Shown: positions 35,664 to 44,964, counted from the first letter of the stretch. The stretch is 64,000 bases of DNA from Cylindrospermum sp. NIES-4074 (GCA_003994795.1 AP018269.1:3766677-3830676); one strand, 5' to 3'. Numbers and translations are program-made. Notes: generated by a model not told the origin, from the sequence alone.

Positions 35664-36081
35664 TACAGTGCTAAAGATTTTTCCACAATCTTAACTCAAC
35701 CGCTAGTTACTTGACTTTACCATAATATCCACATAATATCCAACTGTTATACACAATTTTTCTGGATAAATACCTAATTTTGCACGCAATTACAGGCTTT
35801 TTGGTCTATTCCTCGCTGATATCCAGAAAATTCCAGTGCAAATCTTGTCTAAAATAAAACATATAGCTTCTAAAGAAAAAGTTGCAAGGCGAAACCTTAC
35901 CTTCGGTTTATTCTTGAATCGTGGTATTAAAAAAACCTCAGTTTTCACGATGAATGAGGTATAACGGAAACATTCGATTTTGAGAGACAAAAGTTAGTGC
36001 TAAAGGCAAATTGAGAAAAAAGTCAATAAGCCTTTATTTTGGTTACAGTTAGATAACAAATAAATCGTGAGGGGTGATACT
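35664..36081. other. Intergenic region upstream of the radical SAM gene
   Basis: 418 bp without a convincing gene, AT-rich. It holds a small hairpin with arms ACCTCA and TGAGGT near 35936-35960, a possible leader feature. The ribosome site GAGGGG lies just before the ATG at 36082. I see no repeat family here. Confidence 0.4.
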
Positions 36082-37680
36082 ATGCGTGTTTTGCTAGTGT
36101 ATCCAATATTTCCGAAAACCTTTTGGTCTTATGAGAAAATTCTGGCACTAGTTGACAGAAAGGTTTTGTTACCACCATTGGGTTTAGTGACAGTAGCGGC
36201 GATTTTGCCCCAAGAGTGGGAATTTAAACTTGTCGATCGCAATATTCGCGCCGCCACTGAGGAAGAATGGGCTTGGGCAGACATAGTAATTTTCTCTGCC
36301 ATGATTGTCCAGAAACAAGATTTACTAGACCAAATCCGAGAAGCCAAAAGACGTGGTAAGTTGGTGGCTTTGGGTGGCCCTTACCCCACATCCACGCCCC
36401 ATGAAGTGGAAGCAGCAGGGGCAGATTTCCTAATTCTAGATGAAGGGGAACTTACTTTACCAATGTTCGTCGAAGCGGTGCAACGGGGCGACACTTCTGG
36501 AACTTTCCGCGCTACAGAAAAACCTGATGTCACTAGCACACCAATACCTCGTTTTGACTTATTAGAATTTGATGCCTATGACATGATGTCAGTGCAGTTT
36601 TCGCGGGGTTGTCCCTTCCAGTGCGAATTCTGCGACATTATTGTGCTGTATGGACGCAAACCACGCACCAAAACCCCAGCACAACTTTTAGCAGAGTTAG
36701 ATTATCTCTATAAGTTGGGTTGGCGTCGGGGTGTGTTCATGGTGGATGATAACTTTATCGGCAACAAACGCAATGTGAAGTTGTTGTTGAAAGAGTTAAA
36801 AGTCTGGATGGCAGAACATCAATATCCTTTCAATTTTGACACGGAAGCATCCATTGACTTGGCACAAGACCAAGAAATGATGGAGTTGATGGTTGATTGC
36901 GGTTTTAAAGCCGTGTTTTTGGGTATTGAAACACCAGATGAAGATAGTTTGCAACTGACGAAAAAGTTTCAAAATACCCGCAGTTCCTTAACTGAATCGG
37001 TAGAAACTATCATTAGAACTGGACTGCGGCCAATGGCTGGGTTTATCATTGGTTTTGATGGCGAAAAAGCTGGGGCTGGCGATCGCATCGTCCGCTTTGC
37101 AGAACAAGCTGCAATTCCCTCTACAACGTTTGCCATGTTGCAAGCACTACCCAATACCGCCCTGTGGCATCGTCTCAAAAGAGAAGGCAGACTACGGGAA
37201 AAACAAGACGGCAACATCAACCAAACAACGTTGATGAACTTCATTCCTACCCGTCCTCTAGAAGAACTGGCAAGAGAATATGTTGAAGCGTTTTGTGCTT
37301 TATATGACCCAGTAGCTTACCTAGATCGCACCTATCGTTGTTTCTTGATGTTAGGTTCTCCCAAATGGACACCACCAGCTAAAAAGCCAGAATGGGTAGT
37401 TGTGAAAGCGTTGCTAATTGTCCTTTGGCGACAAGGAGTCCTACGGGAAACCCGCTGGAAATTCTGGCATCACTTATTTAGCATTCTCAAACGTAATCCC
37501 AAGGTGTTTGAGCAATATGTCTCCACCTGCGCCCACAACGAGCATTTTCTAGAGTATCGCCAAATCGTGCGCGATCAAATTGAAAGTCAGCTAGCTGAAT
37601 ATTTAGCACAAGGGCCAGAAAAGCCTTATGTGCTAGTGAAAGAGAAAGCTGAAGAAAAAGCCGAGGCGGTAGTTAGCTAA
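36082..37680 (+). CDS. B12-binding radical SAM protein (DUF4070 type)
   Basis: A 532-residue enzyme. It has a cobalamin-binding N-terminal domain (VLLVYPIFPKTFWSYEKI...LGLVTVAAIL), a radical SAM core with CPFQCEFCDIIVLYGRK, in which CxxxCxxC binds the 4Fe-4S cluster, and a C-terminal DUF4070-like region (about 400-520). Members are widely kept in cyanobacteria. Their reaction is unknown, though related enzymes methylate lipids such as hopanoids. The ATG at 36082 is used because GAGGGG lies 8-9 nt before it. Confidence 0.9.
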   Translation: MRVLLVYPIFPKTFWSYEKILALVDRKVLLPPLGLVTVAAILPQEWEFKLVDRNIRAATEEEWAWADIVIFSAMIVQKQDLLDQIREAKRRGKLVALGGPYPTSTPHEVEAAGADFLILDEGELTLPMFVEAVQRGDTSGTFRATEKPDVTSTPIPRFDLLEFDAYDMMSVQFSRGCPFQCEFCDIIVLYGRKPRTKTPAQLLAELDYLYKLGWRRGVFMVDDNFIGNKRNVKLLLKELKVWMAEHQYPFNFDTEASIDLAQDQEMMELMVDCGFKAVFLGIETPDEDSLQLTKKFQNTRSSLTESVETIIRTGLRPMAGFIIGFDGEKAGAGDRIVRFAEQAAIPSTTFAMLQALPNTALWHRLKREGRLREKQDGNINQTTLMNFIPTRPLEELAREYVEAFCALYDPVAYLDRTYRCFLMLGSPKWTPPAKKPEWVVVKALLIVLWRQGVLRETRWKFWHHLFSILKRNPKVFEQYVSTCAHNEHFLEYRQIVRDQIESQLAEYLAQGPEKPYVLVKEKAEEKAEAVVS

Positions 37681-37691
37681 TTAGAGTCAGA

Positions 37692-37716
37692 GGCGATGCC
37701 CGTTGTCAGCATCGCC
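37692..37716 (+). terminator. Hairpin after the radical SAM gene
   Basis: An 8-bp perfect stem, GGCGATGC (37692-37699) and GCATCGCC (37709-37716), 12 bp after the stop codon, followed by a weak T run. It fits a terminator between this gene and the convergent acyltransferase. Confidence 0.45.
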
Positions 37717-37958
37717 TACCCATTTTGATACAGTGTGAAAAAATAAATCACTGACTGGCATCTTCAGAAGACAACATCAGATACTTTATTTGAGCAAATA
37801 ATTTAGATGCGTTAATTAAGAATAACTGTCTAAGTTTTGCATCAAAATAGAAGTGAAAAAATCTAGCATCACTAAGGACGGAAAAAGCTTATCTAGCTGA
37901 GAATCGGCTCTCCAAAAAAGTATAATTTTCCGAACTCACTTAATATCATATCTTTCTC

Positions 37959-39224
37959 TTAGTAGCAAGCGTCGATGAGATTGGATACTACATTGTTTGC
38001 TAAAATCTCCATCGTCGTTTGACTGATCGAAGGCTCAGAAAACAAGAAAGATAATAATGTTTTTTCTCGAAACTCAGATATAATAAGGGTCGGCATTCCC
38101 CCAAATGCAGCTGTTCCACAAATGGGGTGAATTTCTTCAAGTTCAAATGTCCCGTATACTGTGGGAATATCAAGTTTTCCCAGATTGCTGATATCGGCTG
38201 TTGTTTCCACTTCTTGTCCGAGAAGTTCGATAAACTCATCAAGCTGTTCTGAAGTGATTTCGCTAATAAAAGCACCGCTCTTTAAAACGGATCGAATCTG
38301 TTGTCTTACCTCCCGCGACAAACCCCAAAAAGATGTGTTTTTTTCTAGAGTTTGCCATGAGATTGCATCCCAAGCCAACGAGTTTAGATGCTCGTTACTA
38401 ACAGTAAATTTTAAATAAGGACGCAAATTAAAAATCGTAGTGCAAGAGGCACGCACAACCTCAATTTTCTGAGTTGCTCTGATAATTCCGGCTGTTGCTA
38501 GCATCAAGGCCGCACAAAATGCTCCATGCAAGGTTGTTTTTTCCTGTTTCGCAATTTTTTTCAGATGTTGAGTTAACTTTTCATCGAGATATTTGTAAAT
38601 GTAGGCAGTTTTGCGGCTTTCTATGGGAACCCACTTTTCAAACCCTAAGGTGTCTATCTCTAAGTGTGATTCATACGGCTGACTGGTTGTCGTTGAATGT
38701 GGCAAGAGTTTTTCTAGTGAGGGTATTACAGGTAAGGGTGTCACTTGAGTTAGAGTTTCACCTGAAGCAATTTTTTGACAGTAGCTCAAGATTTCCGATT
38801 GCAGTTGCACAAATGAAAGTCCATCTGCTATTGCATGATGCACGGTTGTAATCAAATAGTTGCTATCTTTTTCATCGAGAGCGCGAATCAGTACAGCTCG
38901 CATCAGGCACTTGCTACTATCAATTTCTTTGTTAATTTGTGCGGTGACAATTTCTTGCCAGTATTTATCATGGAGCTTATCCACAACCTGTAGCGGAATC
39001 TTTTGCGTACCTTCCGTTTTAAATTGGAAACAATCCTGTTCCTCAACAATTCGCCAATTCAGGCGTGGATGACGAAACTGAGCCATGTCTAGAGCCTGTC
39101 TGATCATCTCTGGTGTTAAGGGCCCCTTGATCTGGCTGGATATTGTGATATTAAATGTGCCTCCTTGTCGATTCAATAGTTCACAATACCGTTCATGTGG
39201 GAGGAGATTTTGGTGATTATTCAT
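37959..39224 (-). CDS. Condensation-domain-like acyltransferase
   Basis: A 421-residue stand-alone protein of the CoA-dependent acyltransferase/condensation superfamily (PapA5-like). The catalytic motif HHxxxDG is present as HHAIADG (H129, H130, D134), preceded by LMRAVLIRAL. The later DFGWG-type motif is not obvious. Such proteins join acyl groups to amine or hydroxyl acceptors. It is on the same strand as the pentein and decarboxylase genes upstream, separated by the decayed gene remnants at 39324-39692. I infer that it acylates a product of that pathway. Confidence 0.82.
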   Translation of the reverse strand: MNNHQNLLPHERYCELLNRQGGTFNITISSQIKGPLTPEMIRQALDMAQFRHPRLNWRIVEEQDCFQFKTEGTQKIPLQVVDKLHDKYWQEIVTAQINKEIDSSKCLMRAVLIRALDEKDSNYLITTVHHAIADGLSFVQLQSEILSYCQKIASGETLTQVTPLPVIPSLEKLLPHSTTTSQPYESHLEIDTLGFEKWVPIESRKTAYIYKYLDEKLTQHLKKIAKQEKTTLHGAFCAALMLATAGIIRATQKIEVVRASCTTIFNLRPYLKFTVSNEHLNSLAWDAISWQTLEKNTSFWGLSREVRQQIRSVLKSGAFISEITSEQLDEFIELLGQEVETTADISNLGKLDIPTVYGTFELEEIHPICGTAAFGGMPTLIISEFREKTLLSFLFSEPSISQTTMEILANNVVSNLIDACY

Positions 39225-39323
39225 GAATATTTCATCCTGTAATTAAGCTAATATATAATATGACTAAACTCATCAAAATTATAGAAATATTTTTCAAAAA
39301 AATCATCACGAATAAATGTTAGT

Positions 39324-39574
39324 ATATTTTTTATTGAGCCAGGGGATAATCAACCCGAAATATTTTTACCCAGTCCCGAAACTCAACCCTAGTATCTATC
39401 TGATAAAGGTTATGCTGGTTTATTTACACAAGTACCTTGCGGGAAACATTCTGAGCGTGGGAAACTAAGTTATGTTCTGTGGCAGGAAGAGAACTGAACT
39501 TTTTCTCAGAGATTCTGGGACAAAACTTTGTTCAAGTAATCGAAGTTTTTGTTGCTGCTGACTCTGCTAAGAGC
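39324..39574 (+). pseudogene. Decayed 3' end of a cysteine-cluster (YkgJ-like) gene
   Basis: Translated on the plus strand, it reads NQPEIFLPSPETQP, a stop, then YLSDKGYAGLFTQVPCGKHS, and another stop after WQEEN. This corresponds to the C-terminal third of the intact gene at 42643-43410 (KQPEIFLPSPEAEP, FFTKVPCGQYSECG). It is a decayed duplicate with stop codons inside. It sits head-on against the MATE remnant at 39577, exactly as the intact pair does at 43.4 kb. Confidence 0.85.
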
Positions 39575-39576
39575 TA

Positions 39577-39692
39577 CTAAAACCCTGATTTTAAGACAGG
39601 AGCTTGAACGTCATCTGCGGTTTTACTCCTGTATATGACTCCCTCATCCTCGCTATATTGGATAATCTCAAAAGTCGTAAGTTCAAACGGTT
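39577..39692 (-). pseudogene. Decayed C-terminus of a MATE exporter gene
   Basis: On the minus strand it reads PFELTTFEIIQYSEDEG, then ADDVQAPVLKSGF and a stop. The intact MATE at 43407-44840 ends with STSEIIQPSDGEEG and DEDQTPVLKSVS, so the two are homologous. The remnant ends (its 5' side) at about 39692, immediately next to the stop of the pentein gene (39693-39695), on the same strand. The rest of the membrane protein is gone. Confidence 0.85.
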
Positions 39693-40679
39693 TTAATTCT
39701 TTGTAAATGCATAAGTTCTATTAATTTCTTTAGCAGATGAAATTGCTTCTTGATAGTCAAGTACTTCTCCATAATTATTCCGGTTTAGGTGCATCATCAT
39801 ACATGAGAGCGATGCTCCTGATTTGTGGAACTCGGATAAATTGAACAACACAGGTTCCATTCCCATATATGCACACAGCTTGTTTAATGATTCAATCTTA
39901 GTTTTTTCCAACTCATAGTTCTTATCAGAGCACGAAAGTTCTTCGATATTAGATTCACAAAGGATGTATTTTCCTAAAACCACACTATTGCAAAGTCCAG
40001 CAAAGGCAGAATTATATTCAATGTCATAAATATAAGTATATTTTTCCAGTTCTTGCAAAGTTTTTTTCTCAGCTATGTGTGTACACACAGCGACCTGCTC
40101 AGATAAAATTGGAAAAACACAGCAGTCAAGATGATATAGATATCCATCTTTCATGAAAAAAGGAATTACTTTCATCTCAAAAGTTTGACTAAACCAATCT
40201 AAAGCATTCTTTGAAGTGCGAAGACCATGAGCGCCAATATAAATGTTGTCCTTTATGTGCTTTAAATCTGCCTCTCCTTCAAAATAAGCAGGTGCTTGTT
40301 GGACAGAAGAGAAACCTAAATGCTTGAAAAATTCAAGTCCGATACTACTCTCGTTCCGTCTCGGCTCAGAATAGTAATTTGCAATCACAACAGTTTGCTC
40401 TTTAGTATGAGGTAAAACAATACCTAAATTTGCCACATAGGTTTGATCCTGAAGACCAGAACAGCTAGGAAGCAAATAAACAAGCGCAAAACGCGATACA
40501 AAGCTATATAATGACATGAATTGTGAAATCGCATTTTCTTGGTCAATAATACGCTTATCAGGGCTAAGTTTTTGCATATAAAGATTATTAGGAACTTCAG
40601 TCGATAAAGAAAAGGGAACATTCATCAAAAATGCTGGCTTATTAGTAGTAGAAATATAATTGGCAGGATGCTGTGACAT
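39693..40679 (-). CDS. Pentein-family hydrolase (DDAH/arginine deiminase-like)
   Basis: A 328-residue guanidine-modifying enzyme. It shows the family pattern: DQTYVANLGIVL (a PD-x-V/T-A-N-like block, 78-89), EPRRNES (105-111), AYFEGEADLK with the acidic residue (131-140), LYHLDCCVFPIL with His183, and SGASLSCMMMHL with the candidate nucleophile Cys293. The family hydrolyses or transfers amidino groups of arginine, methylarginine or agmatine-like compounds. It follows the decarboxylase by 66 bp on the same strand. The exact substrate is unknown. Confidence 0.82.
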   Translation of the reverse strand: MSQHPANYISTTNKPAFLMNVPFSLSTEVPNNLYMQKLSPDKRIIDQENAISQFMSLYSFVSRFALVYLLPSCSGLQDQTYVANLGIVLPHTKEQTVVIANYYSEPRRNESSIGLEFFKHLGFSSVQQAPAYFEGEADLKHIKDNIYIGAHGLRTSKNALDWFSQTFEMKVIPFFMKDGYLYHLDCCVFPILSEQVAVCTHIAEKKTLQELEKYTYIYDIEYNSAFAGLCNSVVLGKYILCESNIEELSCSDKNYELEKTKIESLNKLCAYMGMEPVLFNLSEFHKSGASLSCMMMHLNRNNYGEVLDYQEAISSAKEINRTYAFTKN

Positions 40680-40745
40680 GAAAACCTCGTTAGTAAGAAT
40701 GCTTTTATATCAAATGAAAGTTGCGAACCAAGTGAGAATTAGACT

Positions 40746-41942
40746 CTAATAAGATAATGCGGCTTTACTTGGTGGCTCATCATACAAAATCGAAAAGGCT
40801 TCGGAACACAAACCATTAAAACGAGTAACGGATGAATTTGAATATGCACCAATTTGGTCAATTTCAATCCAATCACCTTCACGCACATCATTAGACAATT
40901 TTAAGGGTGTTGGCAGCATATCGGCAGAATCACAGGTTGCGCCATTAATATAAAACTCTTCTAACTTATTAGAAGTAAAATCATTAATACGAACAACCCT
41001 TGCAGGTAGCTGAATTTTTGAATCATACAATTCGGATAACCCACCGTAAATACCATCATTGATGTAAAGTTGGTTTTTTTTACGCAATTGCACTTGCACT
41101 AATAATGAACAACTAGATGCAACGAGTGCGCGTCCTGGTTCTGCTATGACTTGGGTTTGAGGCGATAACCTCAGCCGATTTAGCCCCTGCTTTATCTCTG
41201 TTATATAATCTTCTAAAGGAGGAACATTAGTTCCTGGATAAGCATTGGGAAAACCCCCACCTACATCAATGCAAATTGGTTGAATACTAGTACTATGAAT
41301 GACCTCTCCTACAATGTCTAAAGCAATGCTGTAAGCTTTAGGGTCAATACATTGAGATCCAACATGAAAAGTAATGCCTGTTTTACAACCATGTCTCTCA
41401 GCTTCTTTAATCAAGCTACTTGCATCGTTTGGTTCGGCGCCAAATTTTTTGGAAAGGTTGTAGAAGCTGCCTTGTGATGCTGGTGTTTTTAAACGCACCA
41501 TAATCACAACATCTTCCCCACCAGTCTCCTGTAATATTTTTTCTAATTCATCATAGTGATCGACTACAAAGTGTCGTATCCCATGATCCCAATAAGCAGA
41601 TTTGATAGCAGCGCGGCTTTTTACCGGGTGCATAAAGTATGACTTTGCATCTTTATAAGCATTGGATATTTGTGAAAACTCAGCTTCTGAAGCAATATCA
41701 AATCCTCTAATTCCTGCTTGATATAAAGCATCTACAACAATGGGTTGTGGGTTGCACTTTAGCGCATATATGACAGTTCCAGGAAAGAGAGATATAAATT
41801 GCTTGACTTTTTCTGCTAAAATTTTTGGTCGAAAACAGTAGATAGAGTAGTTGGGTTGTAAAGCAGAAATTAGAGATTGAACATCTGGGAAACATGGAAT
41901 ACATATTTCCAGACGACGGTTATTTACTGTTTTTTCAATCAT
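40746..41942 (-). CDS. Type III PLP decarboxylase (ornithine/diaminopimelate type)
   Basis: A 398-residue alanine-racemase-fold decarboxylase. The PLP lysine is K62 in YALKCNPQP, then FDIASEAEF, HVGSQ (193-197), CIDVGGGFPN, AEPGRALVASS (267-277, PLP phosphate) and TCDSADMLP with Cys337, which lies where ornithine decarboxylase has its active-site Cys. The substrate may be ornithine, lysine, arginine or diaminopimelate, giving a diamine or lysine. It lies upstream of the pentein gene on the same strand, and its promoter region holds two MITEs. Confidence 0.85.
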   Translation of the reverse strand: MIEKTVNNRRLEICIPCFPDVQSLISALQPNYSIYCFRPKILAEKVKQFISLFPGTVIYALKCNPQPIVVDALYQAGIRGFDIASEAEFSQISNAYKDAKSYFMHPVKSRAAIKSAYWDHGIRHFVVDHYDELEKILQETGGEDVVIMVRLKTPASQGSFYNLSKKFGAEPNDASSLIKEAERHGCKTGITFHVGSQCIDPKAYSIALDIVGEVIHSTSIQPICIDVGGGFPNAYPGTNVPPLEDYITEIKQGLNRLRLSPQTQVIAEPGRALVASSCSLLVQVQLRKKNQLYINDGIYGGLSELYDSKIQLPARVVRINDFTSNKLEEFYINGATCDSADMLPTPLKLSNDVREGDWIEIDQIGAYSNSSVTRFNGLCSEAFSILYDEPPSKAALSY

Positions 41943-42105
41943 TTTTTAAAGGATAAGCAGTAGTAGAAGAATGAAGTAAAGAATTGTTAATTAAATCAAA
42001 ACAAAAAATGGTGAAACAACTGTTAAGATGCAAGGGTATATTATTAATTTCAATTGCACTTGTCAATTTAGTAGGTTAAATGACATTTGTCAATAGGAAA
42101 GTCAT

Positions 42106-42301
42106 GACATACACAGTTACAGGAATCACCAAATATGTAGTATTGGTTAAATCTCTTGTAGGGTGCATCAGCGGTCAAAAATCTGTTCATTTTTGCCAAA
42201 TGATTGAGTCTGACGCACCCTACTAATATGCTGTTCCAAAAGCCGGAAATTACCAATTATCGTTGATTCATATCATGTTCGATTTGTATAGTGCGTAAGT
42301 C
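42106..42301. mobile_element. MITE-like element, family A, copy 2
   Basis: A 196-bp relative of 16667-16861. Its right end TGCGTAAGTC is identical and its left end GACATACACA has drifted from GACTTACGCA. The internal hairpin arms TAGGGTGCATCAG and CTGACGCACCCTA and the segment CCAAAAGCCGGAAAT are kept. It lies upstream of the decarboxylase gene. Confidence 0.75.
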
Positions 42302-42415
42302 CTATATTTAAGACGGGAGAATCATCTTCAATGTTTTTATTTGACGACAAACCACGTTGCATATATGCTGCTTATTTGAAGTTAGTCTCTTACAGGCTAA
42401 CACAGTCGAATAATG

Positions 42416-42608
42416 GTAAGCATTCAGCACTTCAGCGGTCAGCAGTCAGCGTTCGACGCTCGCTCACGCCGAAGTCTAAAACTGGGCTTTAAAATGAGTT
42501 TAAGGGTTTTGCGTTGGGGAGACTGACGCCAAACGCAATTAGTAATCCCTGTGTCAGAATGCTCATAAATTCTTTAAGATTGCTGATTGCTGACGGCTGA
42601 ATGCTTAC
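42416..42608. mobile_element. MITE-like element, family B, with 8-bp target duplication
   Basis: A 193-bp element with 13-bp perfect terminal inverted repeats, GTAAGCATTCAGC (42416-42428) and GCTGAATGCTTAC (42596-42608). It is flanked by the identical 8-bp direct repeats GAATAATG (42408-42415 and 42609-42616), which mark insertion by a transposase. The inside has further inverted short repeats and no ORF. It sits 35 bp before the ATG at 42643, so it may affect expression of that gene. Confidence 0.85.
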
Positions 42609-42642
42609 GAATAATGTCAAGAAATGAATTGAGTTAAAACAA

Positions 42643-43410
42643 ATGTCTAACACTAATCTTCCAGAAAAGTTAACAAACTTTACGGCTTACCCCCAGACAG
42701 AGCAAGCTTGCCGAGATGAACTTAGTCAGGCCAATTTTGACATTGATTCATTTCAACAGAATCGTCAGCGTTGCTCTTTATCTAGCTGTCACGGTATGTG
42801 CTGCCATTATGGAGTTCACGTCAATCAAGAAACTGCTGAAACTATTCAAAAAGTCGTTGAAGAAGAAGCAGAGTTTTTTAAAAGCATTGGTCTTGATTTA
42901 CCGAAAGAAGTAATTATCGATGATGAAGAATATGAAGACTTTCCAGTTGAAAAGTTTGAATGGAAAGGTATGAGTTCGGTAAAAAAAACGGCTCTTAAAG
43001 AGAAACCTTTTTCCCGTCTCGTCAACGACTATCCAAAACATTTCAAAGACACAGCCTGTGTCTTTTTACTTGATGATTCTCGCTGTGGATTGCAGGAACT
43101 TTCCAAAGCCAAAGGATTACATCCCTGGTACTATAAACCATTGCCTTGTTGGCTGTTCCCAATTTTTATTGCTCCAGGAGAGAAGCAACCTGAAATATTT
43201 TTACCTAGCCCCGAAGCAGAACCTTGGTATTTGCCAGAGTATGACTATGATGGGTTCTTCACAAAAGTGCCTTGTGGTCAATATTCTGAGTGTGGACAAA
43301 TAGGTTATATTTTGTTGCAGGAAGAACTGAAGTTTTTGTCAGCGATTGTGGGTCGAAACTTTGGGCAAGAAATTCAAGATGCGATCGCTAACTCTGCTGA
43401 GAGTGATTAG
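42643..43410 (+). CDS. Cysteine-cluster protein (YkgJ/DUF3109-like)
   Basis: A 255-residue cytoplasmic protein. It has an N-terminal cysteine motif CSLSSCHGMCCHYG (C44, C49, C53, C54) and further cysteines in DTACVFLLDDSRCGLQ, PLPCWLFPI and VPCGQYSECGQ. These suggest a bound metal or Fe-S cluster, as in YkgJ/DUF3109-type proteins. Its role is unknown. Its stop codon overlaps that of the convergent MATE gene by 3 bp. A decayed second copy of its 3' end lies at 39324-39574. Confidence 0.75.
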   Translation: MSNTNLPEKLTNFTAYPQTEQACRDELSQANFDIDSFQQNRQRCSLSSCHGMCCHYGVHVNQETAETIQKVVEEEAEFFKSIGLDLPKEVIIDDEEYEDFPVEKFEWKGMSSVKKTALKEKPFSRLVNDYPKHFKDTACVFLLDDSRCGLQELSKAKGLHPWYYKPLPCWLFPIFIAPGEKQPEIFLPSPEAEPWYLPEYDYDGFFTKVPCGQYSECGQIGYILLQEELKFLSAIVGRNFGQEIQDAIANSAESD

Positions 43411-44840
43411 GAAACTGATTTCAATACAGGAGTTTGATCCTCATCTGTGGCTTGACTCCTGTCTGCCCCTTCTTCACCATCGCTAGGTTGGATAATCTCA
43501 GAAGTCGAAAGGTAAAAACGATAGATTAAAAACAGTGTGGCTAGTGTGATTCCTGTCGTTAACCCTGACCACAAGCCGATAGAACCCCAATTGAGATGGA
43601 AGCAAAGCAGGTAGCCGCTTGTCATACCAACACACCACTGAAACAGGATGTTAATCAATAAAGGTAAGCGGGTGTCTTGGATGCCCAGCAACGTCCCTAA
43701 AGCAATCAGGTTAAGTCCCAAAGCTATGAGAAAAAGTGAGGCAATTCTCAACAAGGGGATTGCAGACCTAATTGCTAGGATATTATCTGAATTACTGGCA
43801 TCTAAATAGATGGTGGCAATCTGCTCTGGAAATAGACATATAGTAACGGCAATCAGGCTCATTGCTGCTGCACCGATGGCAATTGCTGCAAATCCTGCCC
43901 TCTTTGCACCAGCGGGGTTATTCTGACCCATCATTTGTCCAACTCGCGTCATGGTAGCGTAGGAGATCGCTGTCGGCACAATCAAAGATACTTCTAGAGT
44001 TTGCACGACAATTTCATTGGCTGCTAGCAAGGTTGTTCCCATGTAGCCACTCAGCAAGGCAATCAGGGTAAACAAGATCAATGAGGAGGCGTATTCCAAT
44101 CCAAGGGGCCAGCCATTTTGCCAAAGTTCGGCAAACACCTGTTTATTGAACTGTAGAGAAGCAAATAGTTTGTATTCTTTAAACCAAGGATGGAAACCAA
44201 TTACGGCGGCAGCAGCTAGGAAATTCACCCAGTAGACAAAGGTGCCAGCCCAACCAATCCCCGCTAATCCTAAAGGTGGCAAGCCTAACTTACCAAAGAT
44301 TAAAAGGTAGTTAGCGAGAATATTCAGGGGAATGCTAGTTAGGGCGATCGCACTAATAAGTTGGGGGCGATTGACGGCAGTGGCAACCTCCTTAAGGATA
44401 AAGAACCCCACTGCCGCCGGTAAACTCCAAACAATGGCTTTTAAATAAGTATTAGCTAGGGCTACCGTGTTTTCTTGTTGACCCGATAGCATCAAAATTG
44501 AGTCCAGATGCCAAGTGAGCAACATCATTGGTAAAGACAGAGCAACCACCAGCCAAAGTCCTTGAGCGAAGATTTGGCGGATGCGCTCTGTGTTGCCGGC
44601 GCCAAAGGCTTCGGCTGCTAGGGGACTGGCTCCTTCTATAACCCCCATACATATGAGTGTGAGGGTGTAGAAGGTGATGACACCCAAAGCGCCGGCAGCG
44701 AGGGATTGAATGCCCAAGAATCCCATCATGACGGTATTTACAAAACCAACAGCCGCCTCGGCGAGCTGAATGCCCCCCAAAGGAACTGCTAATTGTAGGG
44801 TAGCAAAAACTTCTGATAGAAATTTTGAAGGCGATCGCAT
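43407..44840 (-). CDS. MATE-family multidrug/metabolite exporter
   Basis: A 477-residue inner-membrane protein with twelve hydrophobic segments, two MATE halves, and typical residues in AVGFVNTVMMGFLGIQSLAA. It should use an H+ or Na+ gradient to export cationic or amphiphilic compounds. The C-terminal 35 residues are acidic and soluble. It stands close to the acyltransferase-pentein-decarboxylase genes, and a remnant of a paralogue is directly downstream of the pentein gene, hence its likely link to that pathway. Confidence 0.92.
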   Translation of the reverse strand: MRSPSKFLSEVFATLQLAVPLGGIQLAEAAVGFVNTVMMGFLGIQSLAAGALGVITFYTLTLICMGVIEGASPLAAEAFGAGNTERIRQIFAQGLWLVVALSLPMMLLTWHLDSILMLSGQQENTVALANTYLKAIVWSLPAAVGFFILKEVATAVNRPQLISAIALTSIPLNILANYLLIFGKLGLPPLGLAGIGWAGTFVYWVNFLAAAAVIGFHPWFKEYKLFASLQFNKQVFAELWQNGWPLGLEYASSLILFTLIALLSGYMGTTLLAANEIVVQTLEVSLIVPTAISYATMTRVGQMMGQNNPAGAKRAGFAAIAIGAAAMSLIAVTICLFPEQIATIYLDASNSDNILAIRSAIPLLRIASLFLIALGLNLIALGTLLGIQDTRLPLLINILFQWCVGMTSGYLLCFHLNWGSIGLWSGLTTGITLATLFLIYRFYLSTSEIIQPSDGEEGADRSQATDEDQTPVLKSVS

Positions 44841-44964
44841 CGAATCAACTGCTCCTGAATTGGATTTGGAGTATCTCTGATCTCACTGTATCAATATATT
44901 AAGATTCCCCAAATCAAAGGCGCTAGCTAGAATACCGGAATGTAGCGATCGCTTGATTTGTGAC

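Noticed and set aside
39225..39692. Reading the gap as a promoter region or small peptide gene of the putative pathway
   Set aside because: Translation on both strands shows decayed 3' ends of two genes known in intact form 4 kb away.
42068..42256. Minus-strand 62-codon ORF in the 41.9-42.6 kb gap
   Set aside because: It falls within the family A MITE and its frame is not kept in the other copy at 16.7 kb.
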